In this document: positions 50,595 to 59,393 of the stretch, one piece after another
Layout: every line of letters starts with the position of its first letter
Position numbering within the stretch: the stretch's first letter is position 1
Origin: Bacteroidales bacterium
Lineage (GTDB): Bacteria > Bacteroidota > Bacteroidia > Bacteroidales > UBA932
Reading direction: 5' to 3'
Assembly (NCBI GenBank): GCA_017557535.1
Contig: JAFYYM010000080.1
Coordinates: 1 to 64,000, forward strand
Length of the DNA stretch: 64,000 nucleotides
The notes under the pieces: model-generated
Databases searched by the model: none
The model's input: the letters and a program-made list of their open reading frames with translations, nothing else
What the model was told of the DNA's origin: nothing
Position numbers and translations under genes: made by a program

Positions 50595-52732
50595 TACTCC
50601 CCTTTAAGATATTTCAACCAGAAGGCCCTGTTGGCGGCACTGAAATGCTTGCCCTGATAACCTCTGTAACCATGCATACCGTCAGGGTAGATCATCAGCT
50701 CGAACTTCTTGCCTCCGGCCTGGAGCGCGTCCACAAGTTTCAAAGTGTTCTGGAAGTGGACGTTGTCGTCTCCGGTACCGTGAGTGAGCTTCAGCATCAC
50801 GGAACCGTCATAGTTGGCATCGGTAACAGGATACTCCTTCGCGGCGTTCGTCACCTTTGTCCTCTCATAACCCTCGGGATTGTCCTGAGGTGTGGACATG
50901 AATCGCTCTGTGTAATGGGTGTCGTACAGGGCCCACTCATAAACACCGCCTCCGGCAATGCCGTAATGGAAAGCTTCCGGATGCTTCATCACGAGCAAAG
51001 CTGTCATCGTGCCTCCGAAAGAGAATCCCTCAACTCCAATCTTGTCACCATTAACATATGGAAGCTTCTTCAGATACTCCGCCCACTCGACAAAGTCCTT
51101 GACCTCAATCTCGTCAAGATGCTTGTAGATCATGTCAAGACCTTTACGGCCGTTGTAACCTGAGGCCCGGCAGTCAAGGACACACTCTATGATCCCGTTA
51201 TCGGAATACCATTGATATGGATTGTATGGCCGGAACACGTCCGACACCTGAGGGGTGTCGGGGCCACCGTAAATATCGACATGGACAGGATACTTCTTCG
51301 AGGGATCGAAATCATTCGGATACACGATAAGACCGGGCAGCTCAAGACCGTCGCTCGTGGTCATGGTGATGATTTTCGGGTGCTTCGTGGCGTCTGGATC
51401 GAAATCGGGGCCTGCCAGGTCGGCTACCTTAAATGACTTGGAAGGTTTCGCGAGGTTATAAATCCAATGCTGATTCGGGGTATTTGAGTTGCTCATGATC
51501 GCCGTGACATACTTCTTATCAGGGGAAACCAATATCATAGAAGCACTGAGAGCAGGATCGGAAATGGTTCTGACAGAGCCTTTTGTGGCAAAATAAATAC
51601 CTGTCCTGACATGAGAATCCCGCTGTGCTGAATACACGATCTCAGAGGTGGTACCGTCAAAACCTCTCGCCGGCTTTCCCTCCTTGACGGAGAAGATCTG
51701 CGTCCTCCAGTTTTCCCCGTCGGTCAGACGCTTGAGAATCTTTCCGTCATAAGAAAGATAATATATCTGCTCCCATCCTGTCTCGAACGAGCGGACCATA
51801 TAGAGGCCGTCGCGGCCGAAGTACATACCCTCGATCCAGTCGAGCCAGGTCTTATATGTCTCGTGATAGATGTGGGTCTTGGAACCGTTCTCGGGAGACA
51901 CGGCGTATAGGTCCAATGTATTCTGGATCCTGGGCTCCCGCTGGATGAAGAAAGCCTTGCTGTCGGCGCCCCAGAACGGGGTCCCGAAATACTGGTCGTC
52001 ATCCTCGTTGAAGTCCGCCCATGCTGTCTTGCCATTCTCGAGATCCACTATACCTATGCGAACCTTGGGATTGGGATCCCCGCATTTAGGATACCTGGTC
52101 ATCCTGACAGAGCCTCCAGTGGGAGACATGTCCTCCAGATCCACGGCACCTCCGGCATTCTGGCCGAAACCAAGCTGGAGGCCGGAACGGTCAGCGTCAA
52201 CAGCGACAGCGGAATAAATCGGGAAGAACGGCACCTCGGTGTTGTCGAAACGGTAGAAACCGATTTTCTTAGAGTCCGGAGACCACCAGAAAGCCTTATA
52301 CCTGGTGTATCGCCCGAGGATCTCCTCGTAATACACCCATGAGGAGTAGCCGTTCAGGATGACATCTGAGCCATCTGATGTTAGACGAGTCTCTTTCTTT
52401 GTGGCCATATCCACCACCCACAGGTCGTTATCCCGAGTGAAGGCCATCTTCGTGGAATCAGGAGAGTACGTGAGGTTCTCAGCCCCGTCGATTTTGACCG
52501 GAAGAGATCCTCTGCCGGGCCTCGACATTGACGGAAGCGCTACGCCCTTTGTCCTCTTGCCCGTAGCGGCATCAACAACGAAATCGTCCTCAGAGACAGA
52601 TCCTCCTATATTGTAATAGAAGGCCGCCTGATGGTCACCGACCCATCCTCCCATCATGGGAAGCCGGTTGAATTCCTGGGCGCCTGCAATTGTGGCGACG
52701 CAAAGGGATAAGGATAATAAGAGTTTCTTCAT
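50594..52732 (-). CDS. Dipeptidyl peptidase IV (S9B)
   Basis: The 712-residue exported peptidase has signal peptide KKLLLSLSLCVATIAGAQ. The beta-propeller carries the DPP IV substrate-anchoring pair in SSWVYYEEILGRYTRYKAFWWSPD. The hydrolase domain has the nucleophile motif GFSFGG, the Asp in THGTGDDNVHFQ and the His in PDGMHGYRG. It should cleave X-Pro or X-Ala dipeptides from peptide N-termini in the periplasm. It lies 9 nt after the RecD-like gene and overlaps the next gene by one base. Confidence 0.93.
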   Translation of the reverse strand: MKKLLLSLSLCVATIAGAQEFNRLPMMGGWVGDHQAAFYYNIGGSVSEDDFVVDAATGKRTKGVALPSMSRPGRGSLPVKIDGAENLTYSPDSTKMAFTRDNDLWVVDMATKKETRLTSDGSDVILNGYSSWVYYEEILGRYTRYKAFWWSPDSKKIGFYRFDNTEVPFFPIYSAVAVDADRSGLQLGFGQNAGGAVDLEDMSPTGGSVRMTRYPKCGDPNPKVRIGIVDLENGKTAWADFNEDDDQYFGTPFWGADSKAFFIQREPRIQNTLDLYAVSPENGSKTHIYHETYKTWLDWIEGMYFGRDGLYMVRSFETGWEQIYYLSYDGKILKRLTDGENWRTQIFSVKEGKPARGFDGTTSEIVYSAQRDSHVRTGIYFATKGSVRTISDPALSASMILVSPDKKYVTAIMSNSNTPNQHWIYNLAKPSKSFKVADLAGPDFDPDATKHPKIITMTTSDGLELPGLIVYPNDFDPSKKYPVHVDIYGGPDTPQVSDVFRPYNPYQWYSDNGIIECVLDCRASGYNGRKGLDMIYKHLDEIEVKDFVEWAEYLKKLPYVNGDKIGVEGFSFGGTMTALLVMKHPEAFHYGIAGGGVYEWALYDTHYTERFMSTPQDNPEGYERTKVTNAAKEYPVTDANYDGSVMLKLTHGTGDDNVHFQNTLKLVDALQAGGKKFELMIYPDGMHGYRGYQGKHFSAANRAFWLKYLKGE

Positions 52733-52741
52733 GACTATAAC

Positions 52742-54217
52742 TTAACTATTAAAATATTCATCCTTGAAGTTCACGAGATAGACTTTCTCCACAGCCCTGG
52801 TCAGAGCGGTGTAAAGCCATTTTAGATCGTCGGTTGTGAGTTCATCCTGCCAAAAGGGATTATCCACGAAAACACAGCTCCACTGTCCTCCCTGACTCTT
52901 GTGGCAAGTGATTGCGTTAGCATATTTCAGCTGTAGGGCATTGAAATACGGATCTTCCCGGACCGCCTCGTAACGTTTTTTCTTTGTGGTGAGATGGGAA
53001 TAATCCTCATTGACTCCATTGTAAAGCATGTTCTGCTGCTCGTAAGTGAGTGAAGCGGCCTCCGACTCAAGGGTGTCAAGGCAAACCTTGGCCTTTATCT
53101 CCGCGTCATCGTAATCCGGGAAAGATAGGCGGGCATCCGCGAACGTCAGGCCGTATCTTTCCTCGAAGTTCTTGATAGACACCAGTTTGGCGATATCCCC
53201 GTTGGCGATGTAATCCATCCCCTTGGCCTCGCCTGTGAATTGATAACAGTTCTTAACTATCATCAGTTTCTCACCCCGGACCAGCCTTTCCTCGTCATAG
53301 AAGACTTGAGCCCTTATCCCGGCGTTATACCTGTTGGCCCTCTTGTTCGACCTACATAGGACGATGGCGTCATCTTTCGAATAATCGGTGTAATACACCT
53401 GGTTGAGGGATTCCAACAACTCTCCACCACCGATCCTGATTATATCATCGAAACCCTCCGCCCTGAGCCCGAGCTCATCCGGAGTGTATGAAGTGTCGCC
53501 ATAGGGATCCGATGTTATCATCTCCCTGATCCGTGTCGCGTTCCATAAAATCCCGGACTCTTTCTGCTGACGCACAACCTCTGTCAAGGAGCAATATGTC
53601 ACACCCCCAAATCCGTCCATATACTCACTGGATAGTGCCGGAGAAGCGTCCAGGCCAACTGGCGGCAATTGGGCCGAGTCCCCGATCATGATGATACGGC
53701 AATCGTTAGCTGACCTCACGAAGTCCACCAAATCCTTCAGAAGATCACCTGAGCCAAACATGGCTGTTCCATTTCCAGCCTGACCCTCGATCCCTATAAG
53801 AGAGACCTCATCAACAATGAAAAGCTTGTGTGACCTCTTGTTTGGAGCCAGGGAGAATTGGCCGAATCCATCAGAACCAATTGATTTCTGGCGATATATA
53901 CATTTGTGGATAGTGCTTGCTGGTTTGTGGGCATACTGCGATAACACCTTCGCCGCCCTGCCTGTGGGCGCCAGAAGAATACAGATTTCCTCCGGGACAT
54001 CATCTTTGACAGGTCGCAAATCGTCCATGGCTTCGATGACCGCCGCCAAAGCGGTGGTCTTTCCAGTACCGGCATAGCCGTTCACAACCAGGATATCATG
54101 ATCGTCACCAACCAGGAAATCAGCTATCTTCGAGAAAAGCCTGTCCTGGTCAGAAGTCAGGTCATATGGGAAATGCTCCCTGAATCTCTTGTAGAAAAAG
54201 CCTCTCCTGTCCATCAC
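52742..54217 (-). CDS. RecD/Dda-like superfamily 1 DNA helicase
   Basis: The 491-residue protein has Walker A VVNGYAGTGKTTALAAV (about 43-59), LLAPTGRAAKVLS (motif Ia), KLFIVDEVSLIG (Walker B), IIMIGDSAQLPPVG (motif III) and a C-terminal AITCHKSQGGQWSCVFVD block with LYTALTRAVEKVYLV (motifs V and VI, UvrD_C_2 type). This is the layout of RecD-like 5'-3' helicases acting outside RecBCD. It overlaps trkH by 4 nt. A functional link with K+ uptake is not obvious. Confidence 0.9.
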   Translation of the reverse strand: MMDRRGFFYKRFREHFPYDLTSDQDRLFSKIADFLVGDDHDILVVNGYAGTGKTTALAAVIEAMDDLRPVKDDVPEEICILLAPTGRAAKVLSQYAHKPASTIHKCIYRQKSIGSDGFGQFSLAPNKRSHKLFIVDEVSLIGIEGQAGNGTAMFGSGDLLKDLVDFVRSANDCRIIMIGDSAQLPPVGLDASPALSSEYMDGFGGVTYCSLTEVVRQQKESGILWNATRIREMITSDPYGDTSYTPDELGLRAEGFDDIIRIGGGELLESLNQVYYTDYSKDDAIVLCRSNKRANRYNAGIRAQVFYDEERLVRGEKLMIVKNCYQFTGEAKGMDYIANGDIAKLVSIKNFEERYGLTFADARLSFPDYDDAEIKAKVCLDTLESEAASLTYEQQNMLYNGVNEDYSHLTTKKKRYEAVREDPYFNALQLKYANAITCHKSQGGQWSCVFVDNPFWQDELTTDDLKWLYTALTRAVEKVYLVNFKDEYFNS

Positions 54218-55668
54218 TTGGCACTCTTGCCGAATAACATCATCATGACAGCGAGAACAGGATAAATCTCGACACGTCCCAGAAACATGTCGATTGTGTA
54301 CATCAGTTTGGCTCCGGTGGGCTCGGCGCTGAAATTACCCATCACTCCTAGATCGCCAAGGGCCGGGCCGACATTGCTCAAAGAGGTGAATGTCGCGGCG
54401 ACAGCATTGGCGTTATCTGGATTGACAGCGAGGTTTATCGCCAGGGAAACAATAATCAACATCATGTACAAAGCGATGTACAGGATATGAGGTGCTATGT
54501 CATCTTGCCTGACGACACGACGATTGACCCTTACCTCGCTGACAGAAGCCGGGTGGAGCACGGTCTTGAGACGGTAATGTATCTCCTTGCAAAGCAGTAG
54601 CGCCCTATCGGACTTTATGCCACCTGTGGTTGATCCAGCCATTCCGCACCAGATGCTCACGAACACCAGCATCGCCGACGGTAATGCCGGCCAAACACCA
54701 TTGTCAGAGATTCCGAATCCGGAGGTGGAAGCGTAGCTTAACACATGGAAGGAGCTGGAAAGGAAGCTCTTACCCCATGTGCCCTCGATCCCGTTAGCCT
54801 TAAGGGAAATGGCCACGACCACGCTTGTGACGATCAAAATCCAGAAATAGAATTTGAAAATCTCATTTCTGAAAGGCTTGAGGCTCTTTGTTATGATCGC
54901 CACGTAGACCATCCCGAAATGGATGGAGGATAACAACATGAAGAACATCGTGACGAGATCGACCGCCACCGAGTCAAAAGAGCCTATTGATAGATTCTTC
55001 GTGCTGAAACCTCCGGTGGCCGTGACGCTCATCGCATGGTTGACCGCGTCAAAGGGACTCATACCACAGATCAGGTACGCGGCGAAAGAAGCGACCAACA
55101 TGCCTACATAGACGCTTGTGAATATATATACCGTCTTGTTTGTCCCCGCCCTGTACTCACTCTTCGACAGGGATGATAGTTCAAGGTTAGTGAGACGGAG
55201 TTTCATCTGCGACGAGCTCGGTATCACAAGAAGCAAGAACACCACGACTCCCAAGCCTCCGATGAAATGAGTTGAGGAACGCCAGAAAAGCAAGCTGTTT
55301 GGCAGAGCCTCGATATCCTCCAGAATGGAAGCTCCTGTTGTCGTGAATCCGGAAACACTTTCAAACCAGGCGTTTATCACAGTGAAAGGGCCTCCCCACA
55401 GGGCATACGGAAGCATGCCGAAAATAAATGAGAGAAGCCAGGACAGGACTATGATCATGTACCCGTCCTTTAGGGTGATTTCCCTAGCCCTCCTGACGAA
55501 AATGAATGGGAAAATACCGACCGTGAAGGTGATGGTGAAACTGATAAGCAAAGCGGCCAAGGCGCTATCGTTACCATAAGCCACAGAGACCAGTATGGAC
55601 AAGAACATGAACAACGCGCTGACCAACAACGCGGAGCCCACATATCTTGATATCACCTTGATATTCAT
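54214..55668 (-). CDS. trkH: TrkH family potassium transporter
   Basis: The 484-residue polytopic membrane protein has four selectivity-filter loops: GFTTTGASIL, SVTATGGFSTKNL, ASTSGFGISDNG and LSNVGPALGD. These form the K+ filter of the Trk/Ktr superfamily. It imports K+ across the inner membrane and normally works with a cytosolic TrkA. No trkA is in the window. It overlaps the preceding sensor-like gene and the following helicase gene by 4 nt each. Confidence 0.94.
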   Translation of the reverse strand: MNIKVISRYVGSALLVSALFMFLSILVSVAYGNDSALAALLISFTITFTVGIFPFIFVRRAREITLKDGYMIIVLSWLLSFIFGMLPYALWGGPFTVINAWFESVSGFTTTGASILEDIEALPNSLLFWRSSTHFIGGLGVVVFLLLVIPSSSQMKLRLTNLELSSLSKSEYRAGTNKTVYIFTSVYVGMLVASFAAYLICGMSPFDAVNHAMSVTATGGFSTKNLSIGSFDSVAVDLVTMFFMLLSSIHFGMVYVAIITKSLKPFRNEIFKFYFWILIVTSVVVAISLKANGIEGTWGKSFLSSSFHVLSYASTSGFGISDNGVWPALPSAMLVFVSIWCGMAGSTTGGIKSDRALLLCKEIHYRLKTVLHPASVSEVRVNRRVVRQDDIAPHILYIALYMMLIIVSLAINLAVNPDNANAVAATFTSLSNVGPALGDLGVMGNFSAEPTGAKLMYTIDMFLGRVEIYPVLAVMMMLFGKSAK

Positions 55669-56519
55669 TCCTGAATTTCGTTTGCAGGCTTCGAGGCCAT
55701 CTTGTTTCTCATGTCCGTGACTCGCTTACGGAGCTGTTGGTTCTCACTCACAAGTTCAGTGATTCCATCGTTAAGCTCCAGAAGCTGATCATCACCCTCG
55801 AAGGAGTATGAGTATTTCTTGTTGAAGGACCTGTAGTTATTGAGTCCCTCAAGCATACGGTAAAGAGGATTGACGTAATACACAAGAAGGAAGAACAACA
55901 ACATCAGAATAAGAAGCAGCCCTACCCCGACAGCCACCGCTCCGGGAATGATGCTACGGTAAAAACCCCTCTGGAATGTCTCGGAGTTCTTCTTCAACTC
56001 AGCGTATATGGCATCGTCCAGATTGTCAATATATGCGTTAAGTCTCTTGAATTGCGGTTGAAGACGTTCAAAGTACCAAGTCCTCGTGTCTATGAAGTCC
56101 GAGTGCAAGACATCGCTCAACTCCATGGAAGTCAGCATATACGCCGTGTATGCGTATACCACGGAATCCGTCAGGGGCAGCATCTTGTCCGAAACGAGTG
56201 ACTTCCTTAGCGAATCACAATGCGCCATGAACTCTTCCTGATGGAAATCGGGCAGGGCGGAGACTGCATCGTCGCCGATCACCGCCAGGATATCCAGGTT
56301 GTACTGACTGCTGACCTCGGATAGTTTCTGGGCCACCCCGACGCTTTTGATATTGTCAGCCATCAAGTCGGAGACATAATGGCTCATCCTGGAATACTCC
56401 ATGATGGATATGACGCTTGAGGCAAGAAGAGCCACAGCTATCGCTGAGAGGCTGAGAGTCAGCTTCGTCCGCATCGACAGCTTTGTGTCCCTTATCCTTT
56501 CTTTAAGTCTCTTGAACAT
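55665..56519 (-). CDS. Sensor-like membrane protein with four-helix-bundle ectodomain and no output domain
   Basis: The 284-residue protein has a basic N-terminus, TM1 (LTLSLSAIAVALLASSVISIM, about 20-40), a roughly 150-residue periplasmic helical region (IKSVGVAQKLSEVSSQYNLDILAVIGDD, of the MCP four-helix-bundle style) and TM2 (about 195-218, LLLILMLLFFLLVYY). After TM2 comes YVNPLYRMLEGLNNY, like the start of a HAMP linker, and then a coiled coil (LNDGITELVSENQQLRKRVTDM). No histidine kinase, methyl-accepting or cyclase domain follows. It is coupled to trkH, so it may act as an accessory or regulator of K+ uptake. Confidence 0.75.
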   Translation of the reverse strand: MFKRLKERIRDTKLSMRTKLTLSLSAIAVALLASSVISIMEYSRMSHYVSDLMADNIKSVGVAQKLSEVSSQYNLDILAVIGDDAVSALPDFHQEEFMAHCDSLRKSLVSDKMLPLTDSVVYAYTAYMLTSMELSDVLHSDFIDTRTWYFERLQPQFKRLNAYIDNLDDAIYAELKKNSETFQRGFYRSIIPGAVAVGVGLLLILMLLFFLLVYYVNPLYRMLEGLNNYRSFNKKYSYSFEGDDQLLELNDGITELVSENQQLRKRVTDMRNKMASKPANEIQE

Positions 56520-56542
56520 TCAAACCGATAATATTCAGTTTA

Positions 56543-56550
56543 CAAATATA
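56543..56550 (-). promoter_or_regulatory. Promoter -7 element of the sensor-trkH string
   Basis: On the - strand TATATTTG matches exactly, 23 nt upstream of the ATG at 56519. It is flanked by a 7-bp inverted repeat CCGATAA (56525-56531) / TTATCGG (56563-56569) that may be chance. Confidence 0.65.
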
Positions 56551-56562
56551 TTAAAAATCCTC

Positions 56563-58212
56563 TTATCGGCACAAACCGAGAATTGTCCCGTAATCCCTCA
56601 GGCATTCCTGGTCGGGATAAGTGTTGAAATAAGTGGAGTCCATGTAGACAGCGAAGGAAGTGACATTTCTTATTCCCCGGCTTTTGTATACCTCCAAATC
56701 TTGAGCGAACACCTCCGGATGCCAGGGTAGCTGAACAGCCGGCTTCTTCCAATCACTTGCCAGAGACACATCCAGCCAATACTCCAGGGCCACAGCTGTC
56801 TCGGCTGGGAAAACCTTGAGATTGGCGTCCAATAACTCCATCACTCTCCTATGGGACATCCTGCCTTTCCGTCCAGGGGCATCGAGGTCAGACAAAGGGC
56901 GGTCCCACTGCCTCTCGATAGGAGCGAATTCGAGGAATATTCCATCTGATGGCTTCACTTTCACGGGAGGCTCCATGGTGCGCTGGTAAGCGAGATGGGC
57001 CAGTGTGGCTTCCGGATCCACCTTCCTGATGGATTCAAGCATCCTGTTCTCAATCATCAACGCCTGCTCACTAGCCGAATATTCCCTGCAGAGCGGACAA
57101 CAACAAGGCTCAGAGTTGTCGTCCAACCAGAAATAATACCGGTGATTGGTCGCGGGCAAAGCCGCGGCGAACTGGGCGGCTCTTGAAGAAATTGTCTCCA
57201 ATGCCTTCTCGGAATGGGCGCAGCAGTTGAAATCAGCCATTCTCTTTCCATCGCCATTCATCCTGAACATGGTGGAATCCTCGGCGAACAAGTCCCTGGG
57301 AAGCAAATCTCCCATAGCGTGGAGTTGGTGTTCAACATAAATTCCCATCCTCTCACACTCCTGTAAGAAAACCCCGCCTTTCTCCAAACGCATGAAATCC
57401 GACACTTGCGAGGGAGTCACATGAGTCCCGATAGTGTTGATACCGTTTCGCTTGGCTATTTCAGGCCAGGATGTCGACTCAAGGTCCTCAACGGATAAGA
57501 CGGCTCCCCTCATCTTGAAAAACGGTTCCTTGTCAGCTTTAGCCCTAAAGAATACACTAGGCTGGTGGAAATCCGCTTTCTTGTCATCAGTCAGTTTCAA
57601 TGAGTACCAATTGACACTGCCATCTGGCCGGAAATCCGCCCTGAAAACACCCATCAGGAAACCATTCCCAACATCGACACCGAATTCCGCGAGCTCTTCC
57701 AAAGAGACACTGCCGGCGATGGAATACCCTTCAGGACGGATCTCATGGCAATAGTCTAGGGTGCTGAAATTCCAGTCATAGTCGAATTGCCGGTATAACT
57801 CGCAAGTGTAATCCAGGACATGGCCGGCCGGATCCATCTCAGCGCCAATATATTTGTCAAGTTCACCGGCATGGGAGAAGAAAATCTCCGCCCTGTCCTC
57901 GGGCGACACATCCATCTCGTTAGTGAAATCACCTTTCAGGGCCAATGTGGTGTCTTGAATGTCGAACCTGAACAAGAAAAGATCGTCTGTGACCATGCAT
58001 TTGAAGACAGTCTCATCATCGAGTCCATCCCAAGGGGCATGAAACCCAACCACAGGGGGAATGGCATCCCAGACCGCCGAGGTAAGAAGGCCGTCCAAAG
58101 ATGGCGCTACCGGAGAATATGGAATCATGAAACAGTCTTCATCCTCACGCCCGCAAGAGACACAAAGGCAAAAAACAACGGCTAAAGCAAGCCTGACAAG
58201 TGACTTTCTCAT
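56563..58212 (-). CDS. CBM9-like / DUF4838 lipoprotein
   Basis: The 549-residue protein has a lipoprotein signal ending FCLCVSCGRE. Residues about 28-220 follow a CBM9-like carbohydrate-binding fold (PYSPVAPSLDGLLTSAVWDAIPP, VTDDLFLFRFDIQDT, and RAEIFFSHAGELDKY). The second half (about 240-549) has the DUF4838 pattern: YYFWLDDNSEPCCCPLCREYS and LAYQRTMEPPVKVKPSDGIFLEFAPIER. DUF4838 proteins are suspected glycoside hydrolases. It is probably at the cell surface. It overlaps the AGE-type epimerase gene by 4 nt, pointing to shared amino-sugar or glycan metabolism. Confidence 0.84.
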   Translation of the reverse strand: MRKSLVRLALAVVFCLCVSCGREDEDCFMIPYSPVAPSLDGLLTSAVWDAIPPVVGFHAPWDGLDDETVFKCMVTDDLFLFRFDIQDTTLALKGDFTNEMDVSPEDRAEIFFSHAGELDKYIGAEMDPAGHVLDYTCELYRQFDYDWNFSTLDYCHEIRPEGYSIAGSVSLEELAEFGVDVGNGFLMGVFRADFRPDGSVNWYSLKLTDDKKADFHQPSVFFRAKADKEPFFKMRGAVLSVEDLESTSWPEIAKRNGINTIGTHVTPSQVSDFMRLEKGGVFLQECERMGIYVEHQLHAMGDLLPRDLFAEDSTMFRMNGDGKRMADFNCCAHSEKALETISSRAAQFAAALPATNHRYYFWLDDNSEPCCCPLCREYSASEQALMIENRMLESIRKVDPEATLAHLAYQRTMEPPVKVKPSDGIFLEFAPIERQWDRPLSDLDAPGRKGRMSHRRVMELLDANLKVFPAETAVALEYWLDVSLASDWKKPAVQLPWHPEVFAQDLEVYKSRGIRNVTSFAVYMDSTYFNTYPDQECLRDYGTILGLCR

Positions 58213-59393
58213 CGTGACAGATCCTCAAGTATATTACCAATCTGATACAGCCCCCTGGGAACGTGGAAACAACCTTTCCATTTTCCTCCCTTAAGAGGCA
58301 ACAACACTTCCCCGCGACGGTCCAAGTACCCGAACCACTCCGGGAAATCCTTGTCTTTAAAATGCTTCCAGAGATAGTCATCCAGTTTGAGGAACCAGTC
58401 CAGGCATTTTTCGTTGCTGGTCAACTGATAGCCTTTCAGCATCGCTATGGCAGCCTCGATATGGACCCACCACAATTTCTGATCCCACTCAAGCTCCTGG
58501 GGAGGATATCCTTTGCGGTCCATGAAATAGAATATGCCTCCATATTTCTCGTCCCAGCCGTATTCGATGACTCTCAAAGAGATATCAACCGCCTTCTCTA
58601 TCAGCTTTCCATCTCCTTTCCTGATACCAAGGTTCTCGATAAACCAAAGAGCCTCCAGGTCATGACCCGGATTGATCCTACGACCCTCGAAGCAATCCAC
58701 GAGGCTTCCATCCACAGAAGACAGATTCTCCACCATCACTCCGAGATCCGGCTGATAGAAAACATCCAATACCTCATGGAGGCACTCGTCTATGGTCTTC
58801 TCCATAAGATCCGGATCATCAATTATTTCCTCGACTTCCAAAGCCATGTTGCAGATAATCATCGGCAATGCGAAATCCTTCATTGGCCTGGTGCCGGGCA
58901 CAGCTTTGAGCCAAGGGCCCTTGGGGTTGGAACGTCTCTCCAGGATCCTTCGGAAAGTCTCTTTCGCCACGGAAGCATACCTTTCGTCTCCGGTAGCCTT
59001 GGCTAGCTGCGCGAAGGCCATGCAGGCGAAAGTGTTAGAGAAAATATTGTAGGGATGGATCAACGGACGGCCTTCCCTAGTCAATGAGAAGTAGAAGTCA
59101 TAGTCACCCGTATATCCATGGCGTAACAGGAACTCAGCTCCCTGCTTGGCGCATTCCAGCCATGCAGGATCCTTTTTGTAGGAGTTATAAAGCATGGAGA
59201 ACATCCACACTTCCCTTCCCTGAAGCCATACGAACTTGTCAGTGTCAAAAACATTTCCCTGCCGGTCCAGGCAGGTGAAATACCCTCCATACTCCTTGTC
59301 CTGGGATTTCTCCAGCCAAAAGGGTAGCACATTGCAGAGCAGCTCCGACCTGTAGCGGGCCGCCATGGCGGCGAAATCAATATCAGTTCTCAT
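58209..59393 (-). CDS. AGE family N-acylglucosamine 2-epimerase
   Basis: The 394-residue (alpha/alpha)6-barrel enzyme opens with LPFWLEKSQDKEYGGYFTCLDRQGNVFDTDKFVWLQGREVWMFSML, the hallmark of the N-acylglucosamine 2-epimerase (renin-binding-protein) branch rather than cellobiose epimerases. Catalytic His candidates lie in NPGHDLEALWFIEN and WWVHIEAAIAML. It interconverts GlcNAc and ManNAc or a similar pair and is cytosolic. It overlaps rmuC by 11 nt upstream and the DUF4838 gene by 4 nt downstream. Confidence 0.88.
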   Translation of the reverse strand: MRTDIDFAAMAARYRSELLCNVLPFWLEKSQDKEYGGYFTCLDRQGNVFDTDKFVWLQGREVWMFSMLYNSYKKDPAWLECAKQGAEFLLRHGYTGDYDFYFSLTREGRPLIHPYNIFSNTFACMAFAQLAKATGDERYASVAKETFRRILERRSNPKGPWLKAVPGTRPMKDFALPMIICNMALEVEEIIDDPDLMEKTIDECLHEVLDVFYQPDLGVMVENLSSVDGSLVDCFEGRRINPGHDLEALWFIENLGIRKGDGKLIEKAVDISLRVIEYGWDEKYGGIFYFMDRKGYPPQELEWDQKLWWVHIEAAIAMLKGYQLTSNEKCLDWFLKLDDYLWKHFKDKDFPEWFGYLDRRGEVLLPLKGGKWKGCFHVPRGLYQIGNILEDLSR

